NCBI GenBank assembly: GCA_965372385.1
Contig: CBDVCD010000040.1
Span: 1-17,512 of the forward strand
Length of the DNA stretch: 17,512 bases
Direction of reading: 5' to 3'
Source of the DNA: JASJBU01 sp965372385
GTDB taxonomy: Bacteria > Pseudomonadota > Gammaproteobacteria > Chromatiales > Chromatiaceae
The position numbers were made by a program, and so were the translations under genes. This document shows positions 8,901 to 15,300 of this stretch, one piece after another (within the stretch, counting starts at the first letter, position 1; each line of letters starts with the position of its first letter). Below the pieces are notes generated by a model. The model was not told where the DNA came from and did not search any database. It was given only the letters and a program-made list of their open reading frames with translations.

Positions 8901-11013
8901 CGAAGGCATCGACGATGTAGAGATGGATGCGCTTTTCACGGATCGTCTTACGTGCATGGGCAGGCAGCTCCTGCCACACCTCAAGCGGGGTGTGGTGGTT
9001 CTGCATGATCAGGGTGCCTTCCTCACACAGGCCAAGCAGTGGATTGGCATGACTGAACGCCTTGTGGTCAGGGGAGATGACGATCTCCACATCCTCCAGC
9101 TCCGCGTTGGTGATCTTGATCGGTTCCGGGCTCAAGGTGATATAGAAGTTGGTCGGTGCACCACTCTTCTCGGAGCCATACTTGGGTGCTGATTTCGAGT
9201 GCAGACCCAACACCCCGGCGAGGATATCGGTGAGCAGCTTGCCGGTGGCGATGGTGCCGTAGCCACCCACTGAGTGGAAACGCAGACGGAAGGCATCCGG
9301 CGGCAGCAGATTGGGATTCTCCCCCGTCTCGAAGGCCATGAACTCGGTTTCCGGATAGGTCGCCTTGAGCCTCTTCTGCAGTTCCGCGATCTTGGGCGAG
9401 GGATCCTTGGTGAAGAACTGGGTGCCCAGATAGAAGAACGGCACGTTGAGCGTGCTCTCCATGTTCCTGTAGGCGGCGATCAGATGACGTGGCTGCAGAT
9501 CGTGTGCCCCCAGGCCGAAGATACCGGTACTGATCTTCGGCAGACTGGTGATCGGAGGTATACCCTGATGACGGATCAGGTCACCATTTTCGCGCGCCTT
9601 GAACAGGGCCTGGGTGACCAAATTGGTCAGTGCGGTGACCTCTGAGCGCTCCAACACGGTAACCGCTTTTTTACCATTCAGCGTCTCCACCAACTCCCCT
9701 TCAGGGAAAGGCTGCAGCAGTTTGATGGAGACCACCCCCACCTTCTTGCCCTGACCACGCAGATAGCTGGCCACCGCTTCCGCATCGTCGGTCACCGAAC
9801 CCAGACCGACGATGACATGCTCGGCATCCTCGGTCATGAAGGTCTGTACCGGTTTGTAGAACCGGCCGGTCAGTTCGCCGTATTCGTCCATTGCCTGCTT
9901 GACGAAACGTGGTACTTCATTCGCAAAATGGGTCTTGTGATCCACGGTACCGGCCTGAAAGTCCGGCTGATTCTGCACTCCGCCAGACAGCCCAGGGTTG
10001 TTCACATCGACCATCGCCGGAACCAGTTGCCGCGTGCCCTTTTCAAAGGCGTTCAACCATTGCCTGCGCCACTGCCCCTGCAACTCTTCCGGAACCCAGC
10101 CCAGGGTCTCAGAGATCAGCTTGCCATTATTGTCTGGTTCGATATCGTCAGCATGGCTATCGAGGAATGCACCAAGCGCTTCCAGGTCGCTGGGTTGAAT
10201 ATCGCCCTGGCGCTGCCGCAGGTACTGTTTCAGCTGATAGACGCGTCCCTTGGCGCCGTACATCATCTCCTGGGCAACGGTCGGCGCCTTGATTCGACCC
10301 GCCGGATCGCCGAGGAACTCCTTCAACAGTTCCGGCTCAGGCATCAGGGCCTCGCTCTGCATATGGCTGGTGGCAAAACCATCCATCGCATTGGTCACCG
10401 GGATCATCGACAGGGAGCTCACCCGATAAGAGATGGCCGCCAGATCAGCCGCCTCCTGCGGGTTACTACCGAAAAGAATGGTGTAACCGGAAGGCAGCAA
10501 TGCATAGACGTCATCGTGCCCGGCCATCACATTGAGTGAATGTTTCGAGACAACGCGAGCCGCCACCTGCAGCACGAAACCACCGACCTTCTTACCGACG
10601 GTCACATAGTGAGATTCCAGTCCATAAAGTATGCCCTGGCTGGAGGATGCGTTGGAGATGAAACGGCCACCGGTCAGCGCCGCGCCCATCGCACCACTCT
10701 GGGCCGAGTGTTCACCCTCAGGCTCGAAGAAGAAAGGATGCTTGCCCCAGACATTGCAACCGCCCTTGGCGCGGAAGGCCTCGAACAGTTCGGAGATCTC
10801 GGTGGATGGGGTGATCGGATAGCCAATCACACCGCCACAGACCTCCCCCATCACATTGGCAACGGCGCCATTACCGTGAATGACGGTCTCTATCCCGGGA
10901 TATTTATAGTCTCTCATAGGGTTGCGGCTAGCAGGTGCATCATTTGTACTCTGCGCACCCGACGAAGATTCAGCCTGTTCATTTCCCAAATCCTTGACTT
11001 GAGACTGTTGCAT
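5914..11013 (-). CDS. nifJ: Giant fused pyruvate/2-oxoacid:ferredoxin (flavodoxin) oxidoreductase with tethered C-terminal ferredoxin
   Basis: Cytoplasmic TPP and Fe-S enzyme interconverting a 2-oxoacid (most likely pyruvate) plus CoA with acyl-CoA, CO2 and low-potential electrons. It has 1699 residues against about 1,170-1,230 for usual single-chain PFOR. Domains in order: pyrimidine-binding domain (36-235; YPITPST 65-71, E101, AAR 151-153); domain II (about 345-520); gamma domain (about 575-790); two-cluster ferredoxin domain (C879/C882/C885/C889 and C1012/C1015/C1018/C1022); TPP domain (about 1080-1480) with GDG (1271-1273), NTGAYSNTGGQTS (1299-1311) and proximal-cluster cysteines C1088, C1091, C1180 and C1385. 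Extra parts are a polar N-terminal tail, helical inserts (about 240-345, 893-1008, 1103-1165) and a ~215-residue C-terminal extension ending in a third ferredoxin motif (C1632, C1635, C1638, C1688) after an Ala/Pro/Thr linker. AAGGGAG 7 nt upstream supports the ATG at 11013. Substrate and direction cannot be read from sequence; 2-oxoglutarate is less likely. Confidence 0.92.
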   Translation of the reverse strand: MQQSQVKDLGNEQAESSSGAQSTNDAPASRNPMRDYKYPGIETVIHGNGAVANVMGEVCGGVIGYPITPSTEISELFEAFRAKGGCNVWGKHPFFFEPEGEHSAQSGAMGAALTGGRFISNASSSQGILYGLESHYVTVGKKVGGFVLQVAARVVSKHSLNVMAGHDDVYALLPSGYTILFGSNPQEAADLAAISYRVSSLSMIPVTNAMDGFATSHMQSEALMPEPELLKEFLGDPAGRIKAPTVAQEMMYGAKGRVYQLKQYLRQRQGDIQPSDLEALGAFLDSHADDIEPDNNGKLISETLGWVPEELQGQWRRQWLNAFEKGTRQLVPAMVDVNNPGLSGGVQNQPDFQAGTVDHKTHFANEVPRFVKQAMDEYGELTGRFYKPVQTFMTEDAEHVIVGLGSVTDDAEAVASYLRGQGKKVGVVSIKLLQPFPEGELVETLNGKKAVTVLERSEVTALTNLVTQALFKARENGDLIRHQGIPPITSLPKISTGIFGLGAHDLQPRHLIAAYRNMESTLNVPFFYLGTQFFTKDPSPKIAELQKRLKATYPETEFMAFETGENPNLLPPDAFRLRFHSVGGYGTIATGKLLTDILAGVLGLHSKSAPKYGSEKSGAPTNFYITLSPEPIKITNAELEDVEIVISPDHKAFSHANPLLGLCEEGTLIMQNHHTPLEVWQELPAHARKTIREKRIHLYIVDAFGVAKKHAPAPDLEIRMMGIAFIGAICGHVDRIASGATQESILEKVRQQVTKKFGAKGEAVVESNMKVVREGLEATLKVDYSDPAFKDAEQLVQLHTGPGVEVSASMVKATGNAMTNGVFDAEYFKETFADRFTDGTLGEAPVMPGTGMFIPVASAAWRDKGLFRLDVPKYTAHLCTGCMECAVVCPDAAIPNTVHEIHDLLLTAIGKLEITLQQKELMKSHVFPLTKTIRDTYRKLPSKDPKQFHEIVAEATAGIETANATLKKGFEKLVETLEMFPVVKTRPFFDAMEKHVPGTGGLYSANIDPWKCTGCLECVDVCGPGALSAQRQSSQVLVELKENFEFLSKMPNTAARFTENAIQPGGDSKRLILDHENYYAMTGGHGACRGCGEVTAIRLLTATNKAIHERKRKSHISELEGLIASLSEKMQRVQHDDNDPARLDRMRKTIVTLEKRLYQFEGGPTGNGPASAAFANATGCSSVYASTFPYNPYNDPWVNSLFQDSAPVAKGIFEGLCASAVEDFTALRSAKLDLEDHYNPEIHDKFFKYFQWDQFSAEELALLPAVISMGGDGATYDIGFGALSRLLVTNTPIKVVVLNTGAYSNTGGQTSTASFTAQDSDLTRFGVAHIGKQEDRKELGLIAAFHPKVLVIQTNAALQSHFMKNVMNFLTYNESPAVFDTYTTCQSEHGIADDAGSRHATLAVESRMSPVFVHDPRKGDTLAERFSLDGNPEIGKDWITTTLEYVDDDGNAQLKEMPFTPADFARHEGRFKKHFLRLNGAGEPVPVAEYIELKVADRHDKIPFVWSTDANKKLIKLAVSSAIIDLTEERRRNWRMLEYLSGLHIDRLNETHRRELEELQQKYQDSNTARETSIDSIARGMAELASASGVPTAPTVPLSAVTAAQTATQAAIPAGTEGGPLVEITDDDMPKCTNCKTCYQDLSELFEKTKIMVDGSPKEVSRVIPGVFEKIEITAELVQQASRVADDCDAEIIGFHRPG

Positions 11014-11590
11014 TATTTTTCTCCCTTGCCGAGCTCAAATAACCCGACGGTAATTAATTGATGTAAGAGACAGTTAATAAAAATTTGTAACAAAGGTCCG
11101 GGTAAAGCAGGAGGCCCTCTATGCCAAGGGGATATGCTTGGGCCAATATCTGTTGTTTTGTTTGTAATCAAAGCGACCAAAGGTAGAGAGGAAAACCCGG
11201 AACTGTCGCTGAACCGCTTGCCTGCGAATTTCTTTCTTTGTCTTTTGTAACCCAGCTTGTGGTAGGCGAACAGATACCACTCTGCAGGTTACTTGTAAAC
11301 AGCCCGCAGCTGTCCCAGCTCTCGATCCAGTCGTGGTGTGTTTCAGTCAGAGGCTGCTGATATGGGTTGCTGATCGTGCGAATGGAAGTTTGGGCCTTCA
11401 TCCAATAGTTGTTACCAAATTATCTGGTGCAAATATGGCGTTTGTCTTCAAACACCTATCCAGAAGGGCATTTTACGCCTCTTTCCTTTACGGTTATATG
11501 ACAATAGCTGCATTTGAGTAATCCATTGATTGCTATTAGGCAGGAAGAAAATAGGGTAATTAGCCGTTAGATACGGCGGTTCCCAGCAGA
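11014..11590. other. 577-nt region without a convincing gene
   Basis: This separates the oxidoreductase start from the transglycosylase stop, so it should hold the oxidoreductase promoter and leader. Open frames here (77 codons on minus, 62 on plus) lack ribosome sites and recognisable content. The part next to the gene (11041-11100) is AT-rich and likely to hold the promoter, but I see no clear -35/-10 pair. An imperfect dyad GATAT..TTGGGCCAA..ATC lies at 11131-11150. A strong stem-loop lies at 11247-11292 (listed separately), and a small hairpin GTTTG/CAAAC at 11440-11453. A 5-bp GCCGT/ACGGC hairpin at 11563-11577, just past the transglycosylase stop, is too weak to call a terminator. Confidence 0.6.
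11247..11292. ncRNA. Candidate structured RNA element (nested stem-loop)
   Basis: Three stacked helices can form: GTAACC (11247-11252) with GGTTAC (11287-11292), CAG (11253-11255) with CTG (11282-11284), and GTGGTA (11259-11264) with TACCAC (11275-11280). Together they give 15 base pairs, with a 10-nt terminal loop and small internal loops. It lies in noncoding sequence about 230 nt upstream of the oxidoreductase start. It may be a leader structure (minus strand) or part of a small RNA on either strand. I recognise no known family. Confidence 0.35.
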
Positions 11591-12226
11591 CTAAAAAGGC
11601 CAAAGACTCCAACTGCTCTCCAACTCATCCTTGCAGCGGCCGATTTGCGCCCGGTAGCGTTTGGCATTGTTATCGACCTTGCTCGCCACCTTGAGTAACC
11701 AGGGTTTTTTCTTGAAGCTGTTGCGCTTGAAACCGCCATGACCTTCGTGATAAGCGAGGTATTGGTTATAGGCATCCCATTTGGAGATCTTCAGCATCCG
11801 GTAACTCATACTGCAGTACCAACCGATGAAATCCACCGCATCCTCATAGTCGTCCCGATCGGCCCAGCTGTTGCCCGTCTTCTCCTGGTACCAGTCCCAG
11901 GTGGTGTCTTTAACCTGGGCGTAGCCATAGGCGGAGGATTTACGAAACCAGGGGATGAACCAGAACAGTGTGTCCCGGGGTGGCTTGGCATCATGTTTGA
12001 AACGGGATTCCTGATGGATGATCGCCAACTGGACATGCATCGGTACACCCCACTTTTCAAAGGCATCTTTCGAGGCCTCGTACCAGTCATCCTTCTCGGT
12101 AAAGATGGAGCAGGCATTTTTGGTATCCCTTGGCGGTGAGCTGGAGCAGCCGCCGAGCAAGAGCAGGAAAAGGCTTGAGAAAGCCAATGCAATTTTATGA
12201 TATTTATGAATATTAACCTGACGCAT
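11591..12226 (-). CDS. Lipoprotein lytic transglycosylase (SLT domain)
   Basis: Murein lytic transglycosylase expected to cleave the MurNAc-GlcNAc bond of peptidoglycan in the periplasm. From ATG 12226 there are 211 residues: a basic n-region, a hydrophobic stretch (about 12-25) and a lipobox ending LLGGC with lipidated C27. Next to it is SSS rather than Asp, so outer-membrane sorting is likely. The SLT-like domain (about 50-200) has the catalytic glutamate E73 in IIHQESRF, SAYGYAQ (98-104, the family's GLMQ-like motif) and YLAYHEGHGGF (156-166, AYNxG-like). An in-frame ATG at 12262 would add 12 residues ahead of the signal peptide and lacks a ribosome site. The 12226 start also lacks one and has a TATAAT 7 nt upstream, hinting at a leaderless message. 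Divergent from adk. It matches no named E. coli transglycosylase that I recognise. Confidence 0.88.
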   Translation of the reverse strand: MRQVNIHKYHKIALAFSSLFLLLLGGCSSSPPRDTKNACSIFTEKDDWYEASKDAFEKWGVPMHVQLAIIHQESRFKHDAKPPRDTLFWFIPWFRKSSAYGYAQVKDTTWDWYQEKTGNSWADRDDYEDAVDFIGWYCSMSYRMLKISKWDAYNQYLAYHEGHGGFKRNSFKKKPWLLKVASKVDNNAKRYRAQIGRCKDELESSWSLWPF

Positions 12227-12233
12227 GGGCGCT

Positions 12234-12239
12234 ATTATA
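12234..12239 (-). promoter_or_regulatory. Candidate -10 box of the transglycosylase lipoprotein gene
   Basis: A perfect TATAAT on the minus strand, placed so that transcription would begin at or about 1-2 nt before ATG 12226. The -35 region (TGGCAA or ATGGCA, depending on spacing) is poor. Confidence 0.35.
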
Positions 12240-12294
12240 GTCAAATGGTTGCAACTTGCCATGGAGAGTTTTCGGGGATCGCAATGAGTTGGTC

Positions 12295-12323
12295 GGATAT
12301 TCGTCTAATTAGACTAAATATCC
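12295..12323. promoter_or_regulatory. 29-bp inverted repeat, candidate operator upstream of adk
   Basis: The left arm GGATATTCGTCTAA meets the reverse complement of the right arm, GGATATTTAGTCTAA: 13 matching positions with one small bulge, around a perfect 12-bp core GTCTAATTAGAC (12303-12314). The dyad centre (12308.5) lies about 40 bp upstream of the start expected from the TATAAT at 12337-12342, the place used by class II activators. It also lies between two divergent genes. The binding protein is unknown. Confidence 0.5.
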
Positions 12324-12336
12324 TGCTTGAAATCAG

Positions 12337-12342
12337 TATAAT
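12337..12342 (+). promoter_or_regulatory. Candidate -10 box of adk
   Basis: A perfect TATAAT about 57 nt ahead of the adk start codon. The -35 position (CTAAAT at 17-nt spacing) is poor and overlaps the right half of the 29-bp inverted repeat, which fits a promoter needing an activator. Confidence 0.45.
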
Positions 12343-12398
12343 ACCGCCGGTTTATTAAAATCCTCTGGTATTCTCATAAAGACAGTTAGGAGTAATCG

Positions 12399-13040
12399 AT
12401 GAAATTGATTCTGTTGGGCGCCCCGGGCGCGGGTAAAGGTACGGTGGCGAAAGAGCTGACCAAGCTGGATGGTTCTGTCCAGATCTCCACCGGTGACATC
12501 CTGCGCGGTGCGGTTCAGGCCGGTACCGAATTGGGCAAAAAGGCCAAGGCTTTCATGAATGCTGGCGATCTGGTGCCTGACGATCTGATCATGGGCATCA
12601 TGGAAGAGCGTCTGCAGGAGGATGACTGTGCCAACGGTTTTCTGCTCGACGGATTTCCCCGCACCATCCCTCAGGCGGAGGCCCTGAAAGAGTTACTCGC
12701 GAAGGTGAACATCGAACTGGACTTCGCGGTCGAGATCGATGTAGCTCGTGACGTTATCCTGGATCGTCTGACCACCCGCCGCACCTGCGAGGATTGTGGT
12801 GCGATCTACAACGTCAAGAGCATGCCCAGCAAAGTGGAGGGTGTCTGCGACAAATGTGGCGGTAAGACGGTACAGCGCGATGACGAGACCGAAGAGGCAA
12901 TCTCAAATCGACTCGACGTCTACAACGAAAAGACCGCACCGCTGGTGGGTTTCTATAAGAATGAAGATATGCTGCTGACCGTCAGCGCCACCTCCAGTGA
13001 AGTGGTGGTGAGTGCCATCCAGGAGCGCCTGGGTAACTGA
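12399..13040 (+). CDS. adk: Adenylate kinase with zinc-type (Cys4) LID
   Basis: Interconverts ATP + AMP and 2 ADP in the cytoplasm. It has 213 residues: P-loop GAPGAGKGT (7-15), AMP-binding STGDILRGAV (30-39), DGFPRT (84-89), the LID (about 123-160) and RLDVYNEKTAPL (171-182). The LID carries two CxxC pairs, C130/C133 and C150/C153, which in other adenylate kinases bind structural zinc. Many gammaproteobacterial Adk proteins have a hydrogen-bonding LID (His/Ser/Asp/Thr) instead, so the zinc form is notable here. The N-terminal GTVAKEL replaces the common GTQA form. The start is supported by TAGGAG 6 nt upstream. Monocistronic: its own candidate promoter and a strong terminator flank it. Confidence 0.96.
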   Translation: MKLILLGAPGAGKGTVAKELTKLDGSVQISTGDILRGAVQAGTELGKKAKAFMNAGDLVPDDLIMGIMEERLQEDDCANGFLLDGFPRTIPQAEALKELLAKVNIELDFAVEIDVARDVILDRLTTRRTCEDCGAIYNVKSMPSKVEGVCDKCGGKTVQRDDETEEAISNRLDVYNEKTAPLVGFYKNEDMLLTVSATSSEVVVSAIQERLGN

Positions 13041-13083
13041 TTGACTTGAACTTACTTTTCTGGACGGAAACTATTTAATACGG

Positions 13084-13109
13084 AAAGCCTGCTCTTGAGC
13101 AGGCTTTTT
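13084..13109 (+). terminator. Rho-independent terminator of adk
   Basis: A perfect 11-bp inverted repeat AAAGCCTGCTC/GAGCAGGCTTT with a tight CTTG loop runs into five T residues, 44 nt after the adk stop codon. It separates adk from the downstream methyltransferase. Confidence 0.92.
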
Positions 13110-13131
13110 CCATTCTATATATGGCAATTCC

Positions 13132-13824
13132 ATGAATGACAGAGATAGCTCGATAAGAGAACCCAACAGCAACTGGCTGCAGCGCTGGCAGGAGCAGAAT
13201 ATCGGCTGGCACCACGAGGAGTATAACCCCCATCTGCTGAACCACTGGTCGGCACTCGGTGTGCCGGAAGGGTCTCTGGTGCTTGCCCCTCTGTGTGGCA
13301 AGAGTCGAGATATGGTCTGGCTGGCGGAACGGGGCTATCGGGTGCGTGGCATCGAATTGAGCCCCCTGGCGGTGGAGACCTTCTTTATCGAACAGGGGCT
13401 GCAACCGGTGCGTGAAAGGGTGGGGGATTTCGAGCGCTGGAGCGCGGGCTCCTTTGAGATCCTCCGTGGCGATATCTTCGATCTGGCACAGTTGGATAAC
13501 AGCCAGGTGGATGCAGTCTATGACCGGGCCTCCCTGGTAGCACTGAATCCGCTACAGCGCAGACACTATGCCCAATTACTCAAGCAGCTGTTGCCGGAGA
13601 GTTGCCCGATCCTGCTGGTGGCCATGGACTATTCGCAACATGAGATGTCCGGCCCCCCGTATAGTGTCGATGAGATGGAGGTGCAGGGGCTGTATGGCTC
13701 AAAATACACCGTGACCCAGCTGCATTCCCTGGATCTGCTGCAGGAATCGGAACGTTACCAGGAACGGGGGTTGAGCCGCATGTTCGAGCAGATTTATCGT
13801 CTGCAGCCACAGGTTGATCAGTAG
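13132..13824 (+). CDS. tpm: Thiopurine S-methyltransferase (TPMT family)
   Basis: SAM-dependent methyltransferase of the TPMT family. Bacterial members methylate thiopurines and have been linked to selenium and tellurium oxyanion methylation; the natural substrate is often unknown. 230 residues, close to the family's ~218. The fold is class I Rossmann, with LAPLCGKSRDM (51-61) as the SAM loop, RGYRVRGIELSPLAVE (67-82) with acidic E75, GDIFDL (113-118) and YDRASLVAL (130-138), all typical of TPMT. The N-terminal aromatic segment WLQRWQE...GWHH also fits. The start codon has no clear ribosome site; the preceding sequence is AT-rich (TATATAT), which may be promoter. Its last 7 nt overlap the 3' end of the convergent deaminase gene. 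Confidence 0.92.
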   Translation: MNDRDSSIREPNSNWLQRWQEQNIGWHHEEYNPHLLNHWSALGVPEGSLVLAPLCGKSRDMVWLAERGYRVRGIELSPLAVETFFIEQGLQPVRERVGDFERWSAGSFEILRGDIFDLAQLDNSQVDAVYDRASLVALNPLQRRHYAQLLKQLLPESCPILLVAMDYSQHEMSGPPYSVDEMEVQGLYGSKYTVTQLHSLDLLQESERYQERGLSRMFEQIYRLQPQVDQ

Positions 13825-14294
13825 CGGGTTTTCTCCGGGTCTTCATCCCATTGCTGAAAGAGTTTCAGCGCCTTGTCTCGCATCAGCTGACGAACAGGGA
13901 TGTTTCCACTGATGAAAGGTAATTGTATAGCCTGTTTGATCTGCCCGTCATCGAAGCCAATGGCGGCGGCATCGTTGGCATCCGCGGCATACACGATGGC
14001 ATCGATCCTCGCCCAATAGGCGGCACTCAGGCACATGGGGCAGGGCTCGCAGCTGGTATAGAGGGTGGCTTCGTTCAGGTGAAAATGGCCAAGCCGGCTG
14101 CAGGCATCCCGGATGGCGAGCATCTCCGCATGGGCGGTGGGATCATTTTTCACTACCACCTGGTTCCATCCACGCCCGACAATCTCATCGCCAATCACCA
14201 CGACGGCGCCAAACGGGCCCCCGTGTCTCTGCCTGATTCCCGCACTGGCCAGATTCAGGGCCTCTCGCATGAAATGGTCAGCCTTTGCGCTCAT
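13818..14294 (-). CDS. Nucleoside/guanine deaminase (CDA fold, GuaD-like)
   Basis: Zinc-dependent deaminase of the cytidine-deaminase fold, 158 residues. Zinc ligands are H55 and the pair C85/C88 (EPCPMC), with E57 of HAE as the proton shuttle. GGPFGAVVV (25-33), KNDPTAHAEMLAIR (49-62), TSCEPCPMC (80-88) and YWARIDAIVYAAD (93-105) resemble Bacillus guanine deaminase (156 residues) more than the tRNA adenosine deaminase TadA. The likely reaction is guanine to xanthine plus ammonia; other purine or cytosine substrates cannot be excluded. It is the last gene of a tight minus-strand cluster, starting 6 nt after the ABC permease stop codon, so it is probably translated from the same message. A clear ribosome site is missing, which fits translational coupling. 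Confidence 0.85.
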   Translation of the reverse strand: MSAKADHFMREALNLASAGIRQRHGGPFGAVVVIGDEIVGRGWNQVVVKNDPTAHAEMLAIRDACSRLGHFHLNEATLYTSCEPCPMCLSAAYWARIDAIVYAADANDAAAIGFDDGQIKQAIQLPFISGNIPVRQLMRDKALKLFQQWDEDPEKTRY

Positions 14295-14300
14295 CCAACT

Positions 14301-15299
14301 TCATTCCCAGCGAAAGCTCTTCGCCCCCAGGTAGATAAATACCACACTGAAGACCGACAGCAGCACGAGCTGGGATGCCACTTGCGCCAGCCCGGCCCCT
14401 TCGATCATTACCGCCCTCGCGGCGCTCACCATGTGGGTCAGGGGCAGCGCCAGGGCCAGTTGCTGGACCAGGGGATGGGAGCCCTCCAGGGAGAACCAGA
14501 CCCCGGAGAGCAGCATCATCGGCCAGCTGATCAGATTGAGTACCCCGTTGGCCGCCTCTTCGCTGCTTATGCGCGCCGCAATGAGTAGACCCACGCTGAT
14601 CAGGCTCATCGCGCCCAGGATGAGGATCAGCAGCAACAGCCAGTAGGAGCCGAGCATCTGGAAGTTTACCAGCAGGTTGGTGCCGATATAGACGATGGTG
14701 GTCACACTCACAATCATCAACAGACGCGAGACGACCTGGGCGGAGAGAAACTCGAAGGCGCTCAGCGGGGTGGCCCGCAGGCGTTTGAGCACCCCGTTTT
14801 TGCGATAACGAACGATCACATAACCGACTCCGAAGAGGGCACTGAACATGATGTTCATGCCCAATACCCCCGGGATTACCCAGTCGACATAGCGGATCTC
14901 CCGTCCACTGAGGGACTGTTTGTTCAGGGGATAGTCTTGCAGTAGCTGTTCGAGAATATAGCCATTGGCCGAGGTGCTGTTGACCCAGAAGCGCTCTCGA
15001 TCCAGGTCGAGCAGCAGGTCGATCTGATGCCGGTCGACCTTGGTGATTTCAGGCTCCAACCGGTCTACCTGGATGAACTGGATATGCCGGGTGGCGAGAA
15101 ACCCTGCATACGTCGGCTTGTTTTCAGGGTCGCCAAGGACCGACACCTTGAAGAGATGCTGGTCACCGGCGGCAAAGGCGAAGGCGAAACCGAAGACGAT
15201 CAATACCGGCATGATGAAGTTCCAGCCCAGGGCGGTACGATCCCTGAGAAACTCCAGATTGCGGGCATTCAAGGCGGCGAGAAAACGGCGTGGTGACAT
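14301..15299 (-). CDS. ABC-2 type exporter permease
   Basis: Integral membrane subunit, 332 residues, of an ABC-2 exporter. A first transmembrane helix (about 27-45) is followed by a soluble, probably periplasmic domain (about 46-140). Five more hydrophobic segments follow (about 142-164, 187-208, 219-241, 254-271 and 308-325). Between the second and third lies RYRKNGVLKRLRATPLS (164-180), the cytoplasmic coupling region typical of DrrB/YhhJ-type permeases. The start codon lies 1 nt after the ATPase stop codon, so the two are surely co-translated partners. The substrate cannot be read from sequence; relatives export drugs, polysaccharide, lipid-linked compounds or heme-related molecules. Confidence 0.9.
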   Translation of the reverse strand: MSPRRFLAALNARNLEFLRDRTALGWNFIMPVLIVFGFAFAFAAGDQHLFKVSVLGDPENKPTYAGFLATRHIQFIQVDRLEPEITKVDRHQIDLLLDLDRERFWVNSTSANGYILEQLLQDYPLNKQSLSGREIRYVDWVIPGVLGMNIMFSALFGVGYVIVRYRKNGVLKRLRATPLSAFEFLSAQVVSRLLMIVSVTTIVYIGTNLLVNFQMLGSYWLLLLILILGAMSLISVGLLIAARISSEEAANGVLNLISWPMMLLSGVWFSLEGSHPLVQQLALALPLTHMVSAARAVMIEGAGLAQVASQLVLLSVFSVVFIYLGAKSFRWE

Positions 15300-15300
15300 A

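Noticed and set aside
7759..10539. Plus-strand open frames of 240-276 codons opposite the oxidoreductase gene
   Set aside because: Same reason: antisense to a fully motif-supported gene, no recognisable family, no ribosome sites.
5914..11013. Calling the oxidoreductase a 2-oxoglutarate:ferredoxin oxidoreductase
   Set aside because: The fused single-chain architecture and motif order follow PFOR/NifJ. Substrate residues cannot be judged by eye, so the 2-oxoacid wording is kept with pyruvate preferred.
11168..11521. Small open frames in the noncoding stretch (77 codons on minus, 62 on plus)
   Set aside because: No ribosome site, no signal or domain, odd composition; the region has better evidence for RNA structure than for protein.
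11563..11577. Hairpin GCCGT/ACGGC as the transglycosylase terminator
   Set aside because: Only 5 bp and no T-run on the minus strand.
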